Assembly (NCBI GenBank): GCA_029976005.1
Contig: JARKOQ010000082.1
Location: 1 to 58,161 of the forward strand
DNA length: 58,161 nucleotides
Reading direction: 5' to 3'
DNA from: Aggregatilineales bacterium
GTDB taxonomy: Bacteria > Chloroflexota > Anaerolineae > Aggregatilineales > Ch27
Every line of letters starts with the position of its first letter. Positions within the stretch are counted from its first letter, which is position 1. This document shows positions 44,232 to 54,119 of the stretch, in pieces. Below the pieces are notes generated by a model, which had not been told where the DNA came from, searched no databases, and was given only the letters and a program-made list of their open reading frames with translations. The translations under genes and the position numbers were made by a program.

Positions 44232-45821
44232 TCAGGCCAGATCGTGCAGCTCGTAGACCATGACCGGTTGCTGGCGGCCCTTGACCTGCATCAGGCCGAG
44301 CGGCCGGGTCTTGATCAGGTCGCCCAGGCTGGTGACGATGCTCTCGGCCACCAGAATCTGGCCGGGAGCGGCCTGTTCCTGCAAACGCTTGGCCAGGTTG
44401 ACCGCGTCCCCGATGGCGGTATAGTTCATCGCCCGCGACGTGCCGATGTTGCCCACCACGGCTTCGCCCTGGTTGACCCCAATCCCAAAGGTCAGACCCT
44501 CGCCGCCGCGCCGCGCATTCCAGGTCGAAACGGCATTGCGCAGGGCCAGGGCGGCATCCACGGCGCGGTAGAAATGATCCTCCTGTGGCTCCGGTGCATT
44601 GAAAACCGCCATGACTGCATCGCCCAGGAATTTGTCGAGTGTGCCTTCCCGCGCCATGATCACATCGGTCGCCATTCGGAAATACTCGTTCAGCAGTTCA
44701 ACCAGCGCTTCGGGATCGGCTCGCTCGCTGTAATGGGTATAGCCGCGCAGGTCGGCAAACAGGACCGTCACTTCCTGCCGGATTCCGCCCAGCCGCAGCG
44801 CCTCCGGCCGGTCGAGCACGCGGTCGACCACCGACGGCGCGACGTAGCGCTCGAAGGTCTGGCGGATTTCCTGTTTCTCGCGTTCCTTGACCGCTTCCAG
44901 CCGGACGTAATTGTGAGCGTTTTCAACTGCAATCGCGGCATAGTCCGCCAGGGCGCTCAAGAGCGCGCCGTCGTGCTCGTTAAAAATCTTGGCATTCCCG
45001 GAAACGCTGTCCACGCCCAGGACGCCCAACACCCGGTCGGCCATCAACAGCGGCGTATATAACAGGGTCATGGGGACCGCTTCATTCGCGGCACGGGCCT
45101 GCGCCAGGTCGTCCGGGGTCAGCACGACCGGCTGGCGGTTCGCGATCACTTCCTCGACCAGGCGGTCGTTGACCGGGACGCACACCGCGCGGGCATGCAG
45201 ATCCGTACTGCGCTTGGTCGCCCGGCACATCAGCCGGTCCTCGTCCTCGGCCAGGATCAGACTGCCCTGCTCCGCCCCGGTGACATAGGTCGCCGCTTCC
45301 ACCACCCGCACCGCGAGCTGATCGACCTCCAGGTGCGAAGTCACGCTCTTGCCCATTTTGTACAGGACGTTGAGTTCCTTGACCCGGCGCTGAAGCTCCC
45401 GGTTGGAGACGAGCAAGCGTTCGGTCAGCGCTTCCTTCTCCTTGCGGAGGCGGGTCTCAGACAGGCTACGTTCGATGGCCGCCAGCATCTCGTCCACGGT
45501 GTAAGGCTTCTTGACATAGTCCTTCACCCCCAGCCGGAAGACCTCGATGGCAATTTCCTCCGAGCCGTGGAACGTCATCAAGATCACCGGGATGTTGGCG
45601 TTTTCCCGAGCCAGGGCGTGCAGCACCTGAATGCCGGTCATGCGCGGCATCTGGAGGTCGAGCAGGATCAGATCGGGGCGCAGGGACAGGGCCTTTTCCA
45701 GCCCTTCCACGCCATCCCGTGCCGTGATCGCCCGGTAGCCGTTCGGCCGTAAGATGTAGTCGACGACGAAATCCCGGTTCTCCCGGCCATCATCAACGAC
45801 CAGAATGCGCTCGCCAGCCAA
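44232..45821 (-). CDS. Receiver-GAF-class III adenylate/guanylate cyclase
   Basis: A 529-residue protein. The receiver domain (about 5-120) has Asp55 in LILLDLQMP and the Lys in YVKKPYT. A coiled region and a GAF domain (about 150-310) follow, then a class III cyclase domain (about 345-525). The cyclase keeps both metal Asp residues (FADLRGY and FLGDAVMAVF), the Lys of TLDKFLGD and the Asn-Arg pair in DAVNLAKRL, so it should be active; ATP is the probable substrate. The start is TTG 45821, after GTGAGGG. A promoter lies just upstream at 45859-45887, which excludes the longer open frame. It is convergent with der. Confidence 0.93.
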   Translation of the reverse strand: MAGERILVVDDGRENRDFVVDYILRPNGYRAITARDGVEGLEKALSLRPDLILLDLQMPRMTGIQVLHALARENANIPVILMTFHGSEEIAIEVFRLGVKDYVKKPYTVDEMLAAIERSLSETRLRKEKEALTERLLVSNRELQRRVKELNVLYKMGKSVTSHLEVDQLAVRVVEAATYVTGAEQGSLILAEDEDRLMCRATKRSTDLHARAVCVPVNDRLVEEVIANRQPVVLTPDDLAQARAANEAVPMTLLYTPLLMADRVLGVLGVDSVSGNAKIFNEHDGALLSALADYAAIAVENAHNYVRLEAVKEREKQEIRQTFERYVAPSVVDRVLDRPEALRLGGIRQEVTVLFADLRGYTHYSERADPEALVELLNEYFRMATDVIMAREGTLDKFLGDAVMAVFNAPEPQEDHFYRAVDAALALRNAVSTWNARRGGEGLTFGIGVNQGEAVVGNIGTSRAMNYTAIGDAVNLAKRLQEQAAPGQILVAESIVTSLGDLIKTRPLGLMQVKGRQQPVMVYELHDLA

Positions 45822-45858
45822 TCCGGTACCCTCACTATTAAGGAATAACGCCAGGATC

Positions 45859-45887
45859 AGTATAGTGCAAAAGCAAGACCAAGCCAA
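45859..45887 (-). promoter_or_regulatory. Sigma-70-type promoter of the receiver-GAF-cyclase
   Basis: On the minus strand TTGGCT at 45882-45887 and TATACT at 45859-45864 are 17 bp apart, 37 bp before the TTG start. The site is back to back with the lepB promoter. Confidence 0.57.
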
Positions 45888-45968
45888 CTTTCAGAGCCAG
45901 GTCGACCCCGGCCCGGCGCAACACGTGGGCGCGATTTGTTAGAATGCCGATAATTTTCAGGCTGACGA

Positions 45969-45997
45969 TTGCCCCACCCCCGGCTCTGCACTATAAT
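45969..45997 (+). promoter_or_regulatory. Sigma-70-type promoter of lepB
   Basis: TTGCCC at 45969-45974 and a perfect TATAAT at 45992-45997 have a 17-bp spacer. The lepB open frame runs through it, which shows that the real start is further downstream. Confidence 0.58.
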
Positions 45998-46087
45998 CCT
46001 CCCAAATGTGGACGGTGGCCCGTGCGCACCTCGATCCAAACCAGCAGTCATGAGCCGGTTCCACCCAGTCCGAAAGAGGCTGTTCAC

Positions 46088-46777
46088 GTGACAGCACCTG
46101 AACCTGAAAACGTCCTGTATCCCGATGACCCCGCGCTGTCAGGTGATCAGTCCATCACCCTGGAACGTCTTCCTCATCCGCCCGTAAGGCGACGATGGTT
46201 GGCCCGCGAGCTTGTCCAGACAGGTTTGTTGATCGTCGCGGTATACGCGCTGATGAATCTGCTCACCGCCCGATTCGTCGTCGACGGCAGCAGCATGCAG
46301 CCTAATTTCGAAACCGGCCAGTTCGTGCTGGTTGACCGGTTGAGCTACCTGTTGGCGGCCCCCGGACGGGGCGACGTGGTCGTCCTGATCTCGCCGGAAG
46401 CGCCCCATGACGACCTCATCAAGCGCGTGATCGGCCTGCCCGGCGAAACCGTGACCATCGAAAATCAGCAGGTCTGGGTTGATGGGCTGCTGCTGGACGA
46501 ACCGTACATCAAGGCCGCGCCCCGCTACAGCGGTACCTGGACGCTCGGCCCGGACGAATATTTCGTGTTGGGCGACAACCGTAACAACAGCAACGACTCG
46601 CACGCCTTCGGGCCGGTCACGCGTGAAAGAGTCATCGGCCGGGCAGCCCTGATCTACTGGCCGCCCGAAGACTGGGGGCTGATTGCTCATGCATCCTATG
46701 AAACCCTGGCCGATCCATCCGCCGGGCTCTTGTGGCGTGGCGGAATACTAACCGGCTTTGCCTGGAGATCATCATGA
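46088..46777 (+). CDS. lepB: Signal peptidase I
   Basis: A 229-residue type I signal peptidase. A basic, then hydrophobic helix (about 48-68, LIVAVYALMNLLTARF) anchors the enzyme. The catalytic Ser is in DGSSMQPNF and the Lys is in DLIKRVIGLPGE, with the later boxes in YFVLGDNRNNSNDSHAFGPV. The start is taken at GTG 46088 because AAAGAGG lies about 9 bases upstream, and the longer open frame passes through the promoter. Alternatives are a GTG at 46022. Its stop overlaps the following zinc-protein gene by four bases. The identification is secure; the start is less so. Confidence 0.93.
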   Translation: MTAPEPENVLYPDDPALSGDQSITLERLPHPPVRRRWLARELVQTGLLIVAVYALMNLLTARFVVDGSSMQPNFETGQFVLVDRLSYLLAAPGRGDVVVLISPEAPHDDLIKRVIGLPGETVTIENQQVWVDGLLLDEPYIKAAPRYSGTWTLGPDEYFVLGDNRNNSNDSHAFGPVTRERVIGRAALIYWPPEDWGLIAHASYETLADPSAGLLWRGGILTGFAWRSS

Positions 46778-47052
46778 TCGCTTCCCACTTCCTCACCTGC
46801 CCTGCCTGCCTGGTCGGCCGGCTGCAACAACGCCAGATCACTTACGTGCACGTCTACAACGGCACCCTGGTCAGCGTGCCGAACGTCTCCGCCTTGCAAT
46901 GCGATTTCTGCCGCGCGACCGAATACGACACCGACTCGCTTCAGCGGATAGACGCCCTGGTCGGGCACTCCGGCCCGCCGCCCAACCGCCAGCCGCGTCA
47001 GAAAGGGCCGGGGATCGTCGCCCGGCCGCGCGTCTTTCCGCCCGAAATCTAG
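46774..47052 (+). CDS. YgiT-type zinc-finger protein
   Basis: A 92-residue protein with the YgiT-like zinc-finger layout: CPAC near residue 10, a central beta segment (YVHVYNGTLVSVPNVSAL), then CDFC. YgiT (MqsA-type) domains often belong to antitoxins, but here the C-terminus is a Pro/Arg-rich tail with no helix-turn-helix and no toxin beside it, so a toxin-antitoxin role is not supported. ATG 46774 overlaps the lepB stop (ATGA), and GGAG precedes it. It is thus coupled to lepB. The gap to ppa is 218 bp, and only a TATGAT at 47212-47217 without a -35 was seen there. The function is unknown. Confidence 0.8.
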   Translation: MIASHFLTCPACLVGRLQQRQITYVHVYNGTLVSVPNVSALQCDFCRATEYDTDSLQRIDALVGHSGPPPNRQPRQKGPGIVARPRVFPPEI

Positions 47053-47270
47053 ACGGGTTTCCGGAGTCGAAAACGACTCTGAATTCGGCGCGGGACAGTC
47101 CGTCTAGGTCTGGCAGCTCCGCCAACCGGCCCGTGACCTGCCCCTTCCAGACCGTCCAATCGGAGCGACATGCTCCCGCCGGGCAGCCTACCTCCCCGGC
47201 CGGGAACATGCTATGATTGGCGGCATAGACTGCTTCTTGTTCGTCACGTTCCAACAGGACAACGCGGATT

Positions 47271-47819
47271 ATGACCATCAACCTGTGGCACGGCCTGATG
47301 CCGGGGCCTAAAGTGCCGGATGTGGTATATTGTATTGTCGAGATTCCCAAAGGCAGCCGTAACAAATACGAGTACAGTAAGACAACCGGGGTCATCAAGC
47401 TGGATCGGGTGCTCTATAGCCCCCTGCACTACCCCAGCGATTATGGTCTGATCCCCCAAACTTACTATGAAGACAACGACCCGCTGGACATCATGGTCAT
47501 GATCAACGAGCCAACCTATCCCGGCTGCGTGATCGAGGCCCGGCCCATCGGGATGTTTCAGATGTTCGATCGGGGCATGCCGGATGACAAAGTCCTGGCC
47601 GTGCCGGCGACCGACCCGATTTTCGACGACTATCACGACCTGGGGGACGTGCCCCGCCACTTTCTGCAGGAGGTCGCGCACTTCTTCCAGACCTACAAGC
47701 AGCTCGAAACGAACGGCAACATTGAGCCGCGCGGCTGGCTGAACGCCGAAGAAGCCAAGCAGCGGATTCTGCACGCGATTGAGTTGTACCACCTGAAGTA
47801 TCCACCCACCGGGGTTTGA
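47271..47819 (+). CDS. ppa: Inorganic pyrophosphatase (family I)
   Basis: A 182-residue soluble family I pyrophosphatase, which hydrolyses PPi to drive biosynthesis. The signature [10 protein letters not shown] provides the metal-binding Asp residues. Other conserved positions are the Glu/Lys in [25 protein letters not shown], and [10 protein letters not shown]. Length is normal. The ATG at 47271 is preceded by a poor ribosome-binding site. The stop overlaps a possible TTG of the next kinase gene, but the kinase probably begins at ATG 47837, 17 bp after the ppa stop. The two may be cotranscribed. Confidence 0.96.
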   Translation: MTINLWHGLMPGPKVPDVVYCIVEIPKGSRNKYEYSKTTGVIKLDRVLYSPLHYPSDYGLIPQTYYEDNDPLDIMVMINEPTYPGCVIEARPIGMFQMFDRGMPDDKVLAVPATDPIFDDYHDLGDVPRHFLQEVAHFFQTYKQLETNGNIEPRGWLNAEEAKQRILHAIELYHLKYPPTGV

Positions 47820-47836
47820 TTCCTGAACGGGGACGC

Positions 47837-50800
47837 ATGGACGCAGCCACACGGCCCACACTGAGCTTGACCGAGCTGGTCGCGCGCATTGGGGAACGCG
47901 CTCGCCAGGCCGTCCCGTTTGACGCCGGGTGGCTCGCCCTGCTCGATCCGGACCGTGAAACCTTCACCCTGTACCCCATCGGGGCACAGGCGGAGTCAAC
48001 AGAAACGGTCCAACTGCCGTTCGCAGAAGGCATCCCCGGCAGGGTCGCCGCCGGCCGCCAGACCGTGCTCCTGCCGGATATTCCCCCGGAGGATACCTCG
48101 TCCGGCGGTGGGCGGTTCCGAGCCATCCTGGCGGTGCCGATCGCGATCGAGGATCGCCTGCTGGGAGTCCTCCAGGTCAGCGGCATCCAGGCCAACAGTC
48201 TGAATCAAAGCCACGCGGCTGCCCTGGCCGCCCTGGCCGGGGACGTGGCCCTCGGCCTGAACTCGGCCCAACAGCTTGCGGCGCTGGAAAGCCGCTACGC
48301 GACTCTGTTCGATGCCTACCGCGAGCTGCTGGCCCAGAGCGAGTTCGGCGCTCTAGCCACGCAGCAGGAACCGCTGGACGACATCCTGCACACGATGTGC
48401 GTCCGGCTGGCGGATATCGCCGGGGTGGATGCCTGCCTGCTCACGATCTGGGAGGCAGGCAGCCCGCAGCGCCTGGCCGCCCACGGCATCGAACTGCCGG
48501 CCCTCGACCATAGCATGATTCGGAACTCACTCACCGAGCGCGTCATGGCCGGCGGAGAGGCCATCCTGCTGGAGACGCCGCAGGCCGTCGCGGCCAGTTC
48601 GTCAGTCCTGAGCAACACGCCGGCTCAGTCGGCATTGGGTCTGCCCATGGTCGCGCGCAGCCAGTGCGTCGGCGTGTGTCTCCTGATCGCGACCCGGCCC
48701 GGCTGCGTTCTGACACTGGTCCAGGCAGAGCAAGTCATTCCCTTGCTGAAATACGCGGCGCTGGTCATCGACAACCGCCTCCTGCACCAGATGGCCCGCC
48801 GCCAGCTTGCCCAAACTTCTCTGCTGCTGGAAACCGCGGCCATGACCGCATCGACCGAAGCGATCGAGACCATCCTGGCCCGGACGTTGGAGCTGACCTG
48901 CTCAACGTTCGGGGTGAGCATGGCCGCCTTTCTCCTGTACGACCGCGGCACGCAAACCTTGAGCGCCCCACCCGGCGCCAGCCGGGGCCTCCCTATCCCA
49001 GCGGACGCCCTGTGCTTCAGTGCGATCGATCCAGCCAACCCGATCGCGGTCGCCTTCATGGCGAGCCAGCCCTTTTTCACCAACACGGCGGAGAAACTGC
49101 CCGTCCTGGCGGGGTTCACCGCTTCGGCGGGCATCTACAACCTGGCCGGAGCGCCGCTGCGCATCCAGGATCAACCCTTCGGGGTGTTTCTGGTAGCCAA
49201 CCGGGCCGGTGAGCCATTCACCCGGAACGATACGGACGTGCTGGCCGCCCTCGGCGGCCACGTTGCCTCGGCGCTGCGCAATGCCCAGCTCCACACCACG
49301 ACCCGCGCCCGCCTGCGCGAAAGCAACGCCTTGCAACAGATCGCCGTGATCACCAGCGCCACGCTGGACACCAACGAGATGCTCACTGCCGCGCTCCGGG
49401 AAACCGTCGATCTCATGCAGGTCGAAGCGGCATTGTTCCTGGTGCCCGATCGGGCGGCGCGTTACCTGACGATCCACACACCTTCCCTGATCGGCGTGAA
49501 CCCAAACGACTACCTGCCGATCTGGCCCCTGGACGGCCACGGGCACGTGATCCACGCCTACCACACCGGCCAGCCGTTCCACAGCAACGAGGCCATCGAC
49601 GATCCCATCCTGGCCAGCCCCACGACACTGGGCCTGGTCGTCCAGAATGTCATCACCTATCCGCTCAACACCCGGAATCGCACCCTGGGCGTGATGTGCC
49701 TGCTCAATCATCGCGGCGGGCCATTCACAGAGGACGATCTCGACCTGGCCCGCGCGATCGCCAGCCAGGTCGCCGTCAGCCTGGAGAGCACCCAGTTCTT
49801 CGCCGCCGAGCGCGCCCGCGCCAATCTGATGGCCAAGATCAACCAGGTCAGCCAGGAACTGAACGTCGGCCTGGACCTGCCCACTCTGCTGCGCAACACC
49901 GTCCAGCACATCCACAAGCTGCTGGGCTACGAAGGGGTCTCGATCCTGCTGCTGGGCGACAACGGCCGGGAAGTCACCCTGGTCGCCAACGCCGCGAGCA
50001 GCCCCGCACTGATCATCCCCGAAGGTTACAGTTTTCCCAGCACGCGGGGTATCATCGGCCAGGCGCTATCCACCCTTGAAGCACAGCTCCTCCCGGACGT
50101 GCGCGAGAGCAGCGAATTCTTCGCGCCGGAAGCCCTGCGCGCGGTGGCCTCCTGCCTGACCATCCCGCTGCGTTCAGGCGAAACCATCCTGGGCGTGCTG
50201 GAGCTGCTCAGCACCCGTGCCAACGACTTCGACGCGACCGACCAGAACGCCATGCAGACCCTGGCGGCCCAGATCGCCACGGCCATCATCAACGTGCGCC
50301 TCTTCCGCCAGGCCCAGCGCCAGGCCCGCGACCAGAGCTTCCTGCGGGAGACAACCGCCGAATTCAGCCGGGCCATCGTCATGGAAGACCTGCTGGAAGA
50401 AGCCGTCGCGGCCGTCGCGTCTGCCCTGGACGGCGCGCAGGCAGGCATGGTGCTCTTTCAGAACAACCAGATCGAACAACGCGCCTATTGCCCACCGGAC
50501 GGCCCAGGGTCCACGCTCATCACGGCCCAGCTTGGCCGCTCGGTGGAAGCCTATCCGGCGCTCCTGGCCGAGTTCCACCGCCCGCGCACCCTGGTCGTGC
50601 CCGGCCGCGCCCCCAGCGCCGTGCTGCACGAGCTGTATGCCCTGCTGGACCCGGAGGCGCGCACCCATCTGATCACGCCGATCATCCAGCGCGCGGTCGT
50701 GGTCGGGATTCTGGAAGTGATGATTGATCGGCCGGGGCACGTCTTCGAAGAGCCAGACATCGAGCTGGTGGAGGCGCTGGCCCGCCAGACCGGTATCGCC

Positions 50801-51592
50801 GTTGAAAACGTGCGCCTGATCGAGGAACTCGAGCAGCGCGCCCTGGAACTGGCCGAGGCCAACCGCCTCAAGAGCGACTTTCTGGCCAACATCAGCCACG
50901 AGCTACGCACGCCGATGAACTCGATCATCGGTTTTTCGGACATGCTGCTCAGCGGCCTGTATGGCGAAGTCCCGGACAAACAGCGCGACCGGCTGGAGCG
51001 CATCCGCCGCAACGGGCGCAACCTGCTGATGCTGATCGACGACCTGCTGGACATCTCCAAGATCGAGGCCGGCAAGCTGGAACTGAGCCTGGAGACCGTT
51101 TCGCTGGTGGACGAACTGCGCGCCGCTCTGGAAGGCGCCGAGAGCCAGATTGCCGCGCGCGGCCTTCAGCTTCAGGTCATCGTTCCAGAAGCGCCGCTTC
51201 CGCCTATCGAGGCGGATTCCCTGCGTCTGCGCCAGGTCATCAACAATCTCCTGAGTAACGCCGTGAAGTTCACACCCAAGGGGGGGATCACCATCGAAGT
51301 CGGCCAGAATACTCCGGAGGCCCCGACGCAGGTCTGGTGCGCCATCAGCGACACCGGGATCGGGATCGCGCCGGAAAATCAGGCAATCATTTTCGACGAG
51401 TTCCGTCAGGTGGACGGAACGACAACGCGCGAGTATGGCGGGACGGGCCTGGGCCTCGCCATCACGCGCAAGCTCGTGGAGCTGATGGGCGGCGAGATCA
51501 CGGTGCGCAGCGCCATCGGCGCGGGCAGCACGTTCACGTTCTGGCTGCCGGTCGCGCCAGGGACTCCGGACTCGTCCTCGCCGGGTAAATGA
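47837..51592 (+). CDS. Soluble histidine kinase with six GAF domains
   Basis: A 1251-residue kinase without membrane helices. Six GAF domains can be counted by eye, starting near residues 8, 180, 335, 495, 670 and 840 (for example QVPSFDAG-like AVPFDAGWLALLD, LLGYEGVSILLLG). HisKA has His1021 in NISHELRTPMNS. HATPase_c carries NNLLSNAVKFTPKG, DTGIGIAP and GTGLGLAI. All key motifs are intact. No receiver is attached. ATG 47837 is chosen over a TTG at 47816 because GAACGGGGACG precedes it. The next gene begins 26 bp after the stop, and the sensed ligands are not predictable. Confidence 0.94.
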   Translation: MDAATRPTLSLTELVARIGERARQAVPFDAGWLALLDPDRETFTLYPIGAQAESTETVQLPFAEGIPGRVAAGRQTVLLPDIPPEDTSSGGGRFRAILAVPIAIEDRLLGVLQVSGIQANSLNQSHAAALAALAGDVALGLNSAQQLAALESRYATLFDAYRELLAQSEFGALATQQEPLDDILHTMCVRLADIAGVDACLLTIWEAGSPQRLAAHGIELPALDHSMIRNSLTERVMAGGEAILLETPQAVAASSSVLSNTPAQSALGLPMVARSQCVGVCLLIATRPGCVLTLVQAEQVIPLLKYAALVIDNRLLHQMARRQLAQTSLLLETAAMTASTEAIETILARTLELTCSTFGVSMAAFLLYDRGTQTLSAPPGASRGLPIPADALCFSAIDPANPIAVAFMASQPFFTNTAEKLPVLAGFTASAGIYNLAGAPLRIQDQPFGVFLVANRAGEPFTRNDTDVLAALGGHVASALRNAQLHTTTRARLRESNALQQIAVITSATLDTNEMLTAALRETVDLMQVEAALFLVPDRAARYLTIHTPSLIGVNPNDYLPIWPLDGHGHVIHAYHTGQPFHSNEAIDDPILASPTTLGLVVQNVITYPLNTRNRTLGVMCLLNHRGGPFTEDDLDLARAIASQVAVSLESTQFFAAERARANLMAKINQVSQELNVGLDLPTLLRNTVQHIHKLLGYEGVSILLLGDNGREVTLVANAASSPALIIPEGYSFPSTRGIIGQALSTLEAQLLPDVRESSEFFAPEALRAVASCLTIPLRSGETILGVLELLSTRANDFDATDQNAMQTLAAQIATAIINVRLFRQAQRQARDQSFLRETTAEFSRAIVMEDLLEEAVAAVASALDGAQAGMVLFQNNQIEQRAYCPPDGPGSTLITAQLGRSVEAYPALLAEFHRPRTLVVPGRAPSAVLHELYALLDPEARTHLITPIIQRAVVVGILEVMIDRPGHVFEEPDIELVEALARQTGIAVENVRLIEELEQRALELAEANRLKSDFLANISHELRTPMNSIIGFSDMLLSGLYGEVPDKQRDRLERIRRNGRNLLMLIDDLLDISKIEAGKLELSLETVSLVDELRAALEGAESQIAARGLQLQVIVPEAPLPPIEADSLRLRQVINNLLSNAVKFTPKGGITIEVGQNTPEAPTQVWCAISDTGIGIAPENQAIIFDEFRQVDGTTTREYGGTGLGLAITRKLVELMGGEITVRSAIGAGSTFTFWLPVAPGTPDSSSPGK

Positions 51593-51618
51593 ACGGACGC
51601 TAGCAGAGGGACACACGC

Positions 51619-53958
51619 ATGCAGGGCGCATTCATCGACTTCATCACGATCATAGCCAACCTGCTCACCTTGAGCGCCACGATTGGCCTTGCCTTCGGCA
51701 TCCTCGTTCAGCCGCGCCGGGAGCGAGCCAACTGGTTCTTTGCCATCTTCCTGGTGGTTCTGACGATCTGGGCAGGCATTTCTCTGCTGCTGCTCGTTCC
51801 CGGTTTGGCCCTGCCGGGTGACAACCGCACCGCGCTCTACCTGTACCTGACCTTCCTGAGCCTGATTCCACCAACCTTTTTCTGGGCGACGGTCGAGTTT
51901 TGCCAGCTCAAGGAGCGCCTGATCCGGCTCCTCCTGCGCCTGTCCTTGCTGCTCATGCCGCTTCTGCTGATCCTCCTCTGGGGCGGATTGCTCGTCCAGA
52001 CGGAGGCCGTTCCGCGCGCCTTCATGGAGACAGGCCTGCCGGAGTTCAGCGTCCTCCCGGCCGGACTCATTGCCCAGGCGATCATCCTGCTCTACGTGGT
52101 GGTCGCCTTCCTCTACCTGCGCAACATCCCCGGCGAGCGCGGCCAGGCGCTGCGCCTGCCCGCCATCCTGCTGATCGTCGCCTTCGGCGCGAACTTCATC
52201 CCCCCGCTGGCGCGGCTGCCCATCGACGCCGTGCTGACCACCCTCGCCGCCGTGCTGATGGGCTACTCGATCATCTATCAGCAGTTATTCAGCCCGTTGG
52301 CCCTGATGAACGAGCAGCTCACCGACGCCAACAAGAGCCTGCGCGACATCATCTTCGAGGTCGGCGCGGAGAAAGAGCGCGCCGAGACCCTCAACGCGGA
52401 GTTGCGCGCCACCACCCAATACAAAAACGAGTTTCTGGCCAAGATGAGCCACGAACTGCGCACCCCACTCAATTCCATCGTCGGGTACAGCGAGCTGCTG
52501 CTCCAGGGAATCTACGGCGACCTGAACGAAAAACAGTCCGATCGCCTGGAGAAGATTTACCGCAATGGACGCGACCTCTTGGCCCTGATCAACGACATCC
52601 TCGATCTCAGCAAGATCGAAGCCGGCCGTCTGGAGCTGATGCCGCAGTCCATCAACCTGCGCGACCACCTCGTGGAAATCGCCGGGACCTTCGGCCCGGC
52701 CATCGAACAAAAAGGTCTGCGCTTCGATATCGCGATTTCCGAGCCAACCTACCCGGTCTTTGCCGATTCGCTGCGCCTACGCCAGGTGCTCAACAATCTC
52801 ATGAATAACGCGGTCAAGTTCACCCACGAAGGCGCGATCGGGCTGGCAGCCAGACGGATCGAGGTCAAGAACGGCTTCTGCGAGCAATTCCCCCTGCCGG
52901 TACGCGGCTGGCTGAGCGATGGCCGGTGGATTCTGATCCAGGTCTCCGATACCGGGATCGGGATTGCCCCGGAAGATCATGCCCGGATATTCGATGAATT
53001 CCGCCAGGTTGACAGCACCTCCACCCGCGAATACGGCGGGACGGGCCTGGGCCTGGCCATCACCCGCAAGCTGGTCGAGATGCACGGCGGGCAGATCTGG
53101 GTCAACAGCGCCGTGGGCGCGGGCAGCACCTTCTACGTCGCCCTGCCGGCCAGCAGCGCGGCCAGCACCGCCGCGCCGGAAGCGCCGCAATCGGCCCCGA
53201 CCGGCGAGCCGGTCAATGGACATGGCGGGCACGTGCTGGTGATCGATGACAGCCAGGAAGCGGTGGATATCCTGAGTACCTATCTCCGCGAGGGCGGCTA
53301 CCAGGTCAGCAGCGCGACCAGCGGCCAGGAGGGCATCGCTCAGGCTCTCGACCTCCTGCCCGACCTGATCACCGTCGACATCATGATGCCGGACATGACC
53401 GGCTGGCAGGTGATCGAAAGGCTTCAGAACGACCCGATGACCGCGTCCATCCCGATCATCGTGGTCAGCATCGTCGATCAACAGCCAACCCAGGTCAGCC
53501 TGGGGATGGCGGCCCACATCAGCAAACCCGTCGCCCGCGAAACGCTGCTCAATACGATCGAGCAAATCCTGCACGGCCGCCTGATCGATCCGATCCTGGT
53601 CGTGGACGACAATCCGGAAGACCTGGAAGTGATCTCGATCAGCCTGCGCAATGCGGCTTACCCGGTCGAGACCTGCACGGGTGGCCAGGAAGCTCTCCAG
53701 TGGCTGGAACAAAAGCGCCCCAGCCTGATCGTCCTCGACCTGCTGATGCCGGAAGTCAGCGGATTCGACGTCCTGGCCCACATCCGGGAGACGCCGGCCC
53801 TATGCAAGCTGCCGGTGCTGATCGCGACGGCCAAAGACCTCACCGCCGATGAGGAACGCTTCATCCAGCAGCGGATCGCGACGATCGTCAAAAAGCAGGG
53901 GAGCGCGGGAACTGACCTACTGGCACAAATTCGAAGTTTGTTGCATGAATCATATTAA
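51619..53958 (+). CDS. Membrane hybrid histidine kinase with two receivers
   Basis: A 779-residue protein. Residues about 5-240 form roughly seven membrane helices like the histidine-kinase N-terminal 7TM domain. HisKA follows with His278 in MSHELRTPLNS; the segment after it (LLLQGIYGDL) closely resembles the same place in the upstream kinase. HATPase_c (about 360-510) is intact. Two receivers close the protein: Asp587 in VDIMMPDM and Asp707 in LDLLMPEV. The first receiver has KPV as expected; the second ends with a KKQG variant. The protein could pass phosphate internally and on to the receiver gene that follows 161 bp later. AGAGGG precedes ATG 51619. Confidence 0.94.
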   Translation: MQGAFIDFITIIANLLTLSATIGLAFGILVQPRRERANWFFAIFLVVLTIWAGISLLLLVPGLALPGDNRTALYLYLTFLSLIPPTFFWATVEFCQLKERLIRLLLRLSLLLMPLLLILLWGGLLVQTEAVPRAFMETGLPEFSVLPAGLIAQAIILLYVVVAFLYLRNIPGERGQALRLPAILLIVAFGANFIPPLARLPIDAVLTTLAAVLMGYSIIYQQLFSPLALMNEQLTDANKSLRDIIFEVGAEKERAETLNAELRATTQYKNEFLAKMSHELRTPLNSIVGYSELLLQGIYGDLNEKQSDRLEKIYRNGRDLLALINDILDLSKIEAGRLELMPQSINLRDHLVEIAGTFGPAIEQKGLRFDIAISEPTYPVFADSLRLRQVLNNLMNNAVKFTHEGAIGLAARRIEVKNGFCEQFPLPVRGWLSDGRWILIQVSDTGIGIAPEDHARIFDEFRQVDSTSTREYGGTGLGLAITRKLVEMHGGQIWVNSAVGAGSTFYVALPASSAASTAAPEAPQSAPTGEPVNGHGGHVLVIDDSQEAVDILSTYLREGGYQVSSATSGQEGIAQALDLLPDLITVDIMMPDMTGWQVIERLQNDPMTASIPIIVVSIVDQQPTQVSLGMAAHISKPVARETLLNTIEQILHGRLIDPILVVDDNPEDLEVISISLRNAAYPVETCTGGQEALQWLEQKRPSLIVLDLLMPEVSGFDVLAHIRETPALCKLPVLIATAKDLTADEERFIQQRIATIVKKQGSAGTDLLAQIRSLLHESY

Positions 53959-54119
53959 GGGGGCGCGGCACACCGGGTCCGCCCGGCGTTCTGACTGAAT
54001 CGCGCGGTTCTACGTGCCAGACAGAACATGGGCCAAACTGTCGAGACTTTCTGGCCGCACCCGTGGCGCGACCAGGGCTGCCCACCCTTCCGAGAAACGA
54101 ACAGGAGTTACACACGAGC

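Noticed and set aside
45822-45887. Extended N-terminus of the receiver-GAF-cyclase
   Set aside because: It would start inside the -35 box at 45882-45887 and pass through the -10 box. The TTG at 45821 with GTGAGGG before it gives a normal receiver start.
46774-47052. MqsA-type antitoxin
   Set aside because: Only the zinc-finger half is present, without a helix-turn-helix. No small toxin gene is adjacent, and the gene is coupled to lepB.
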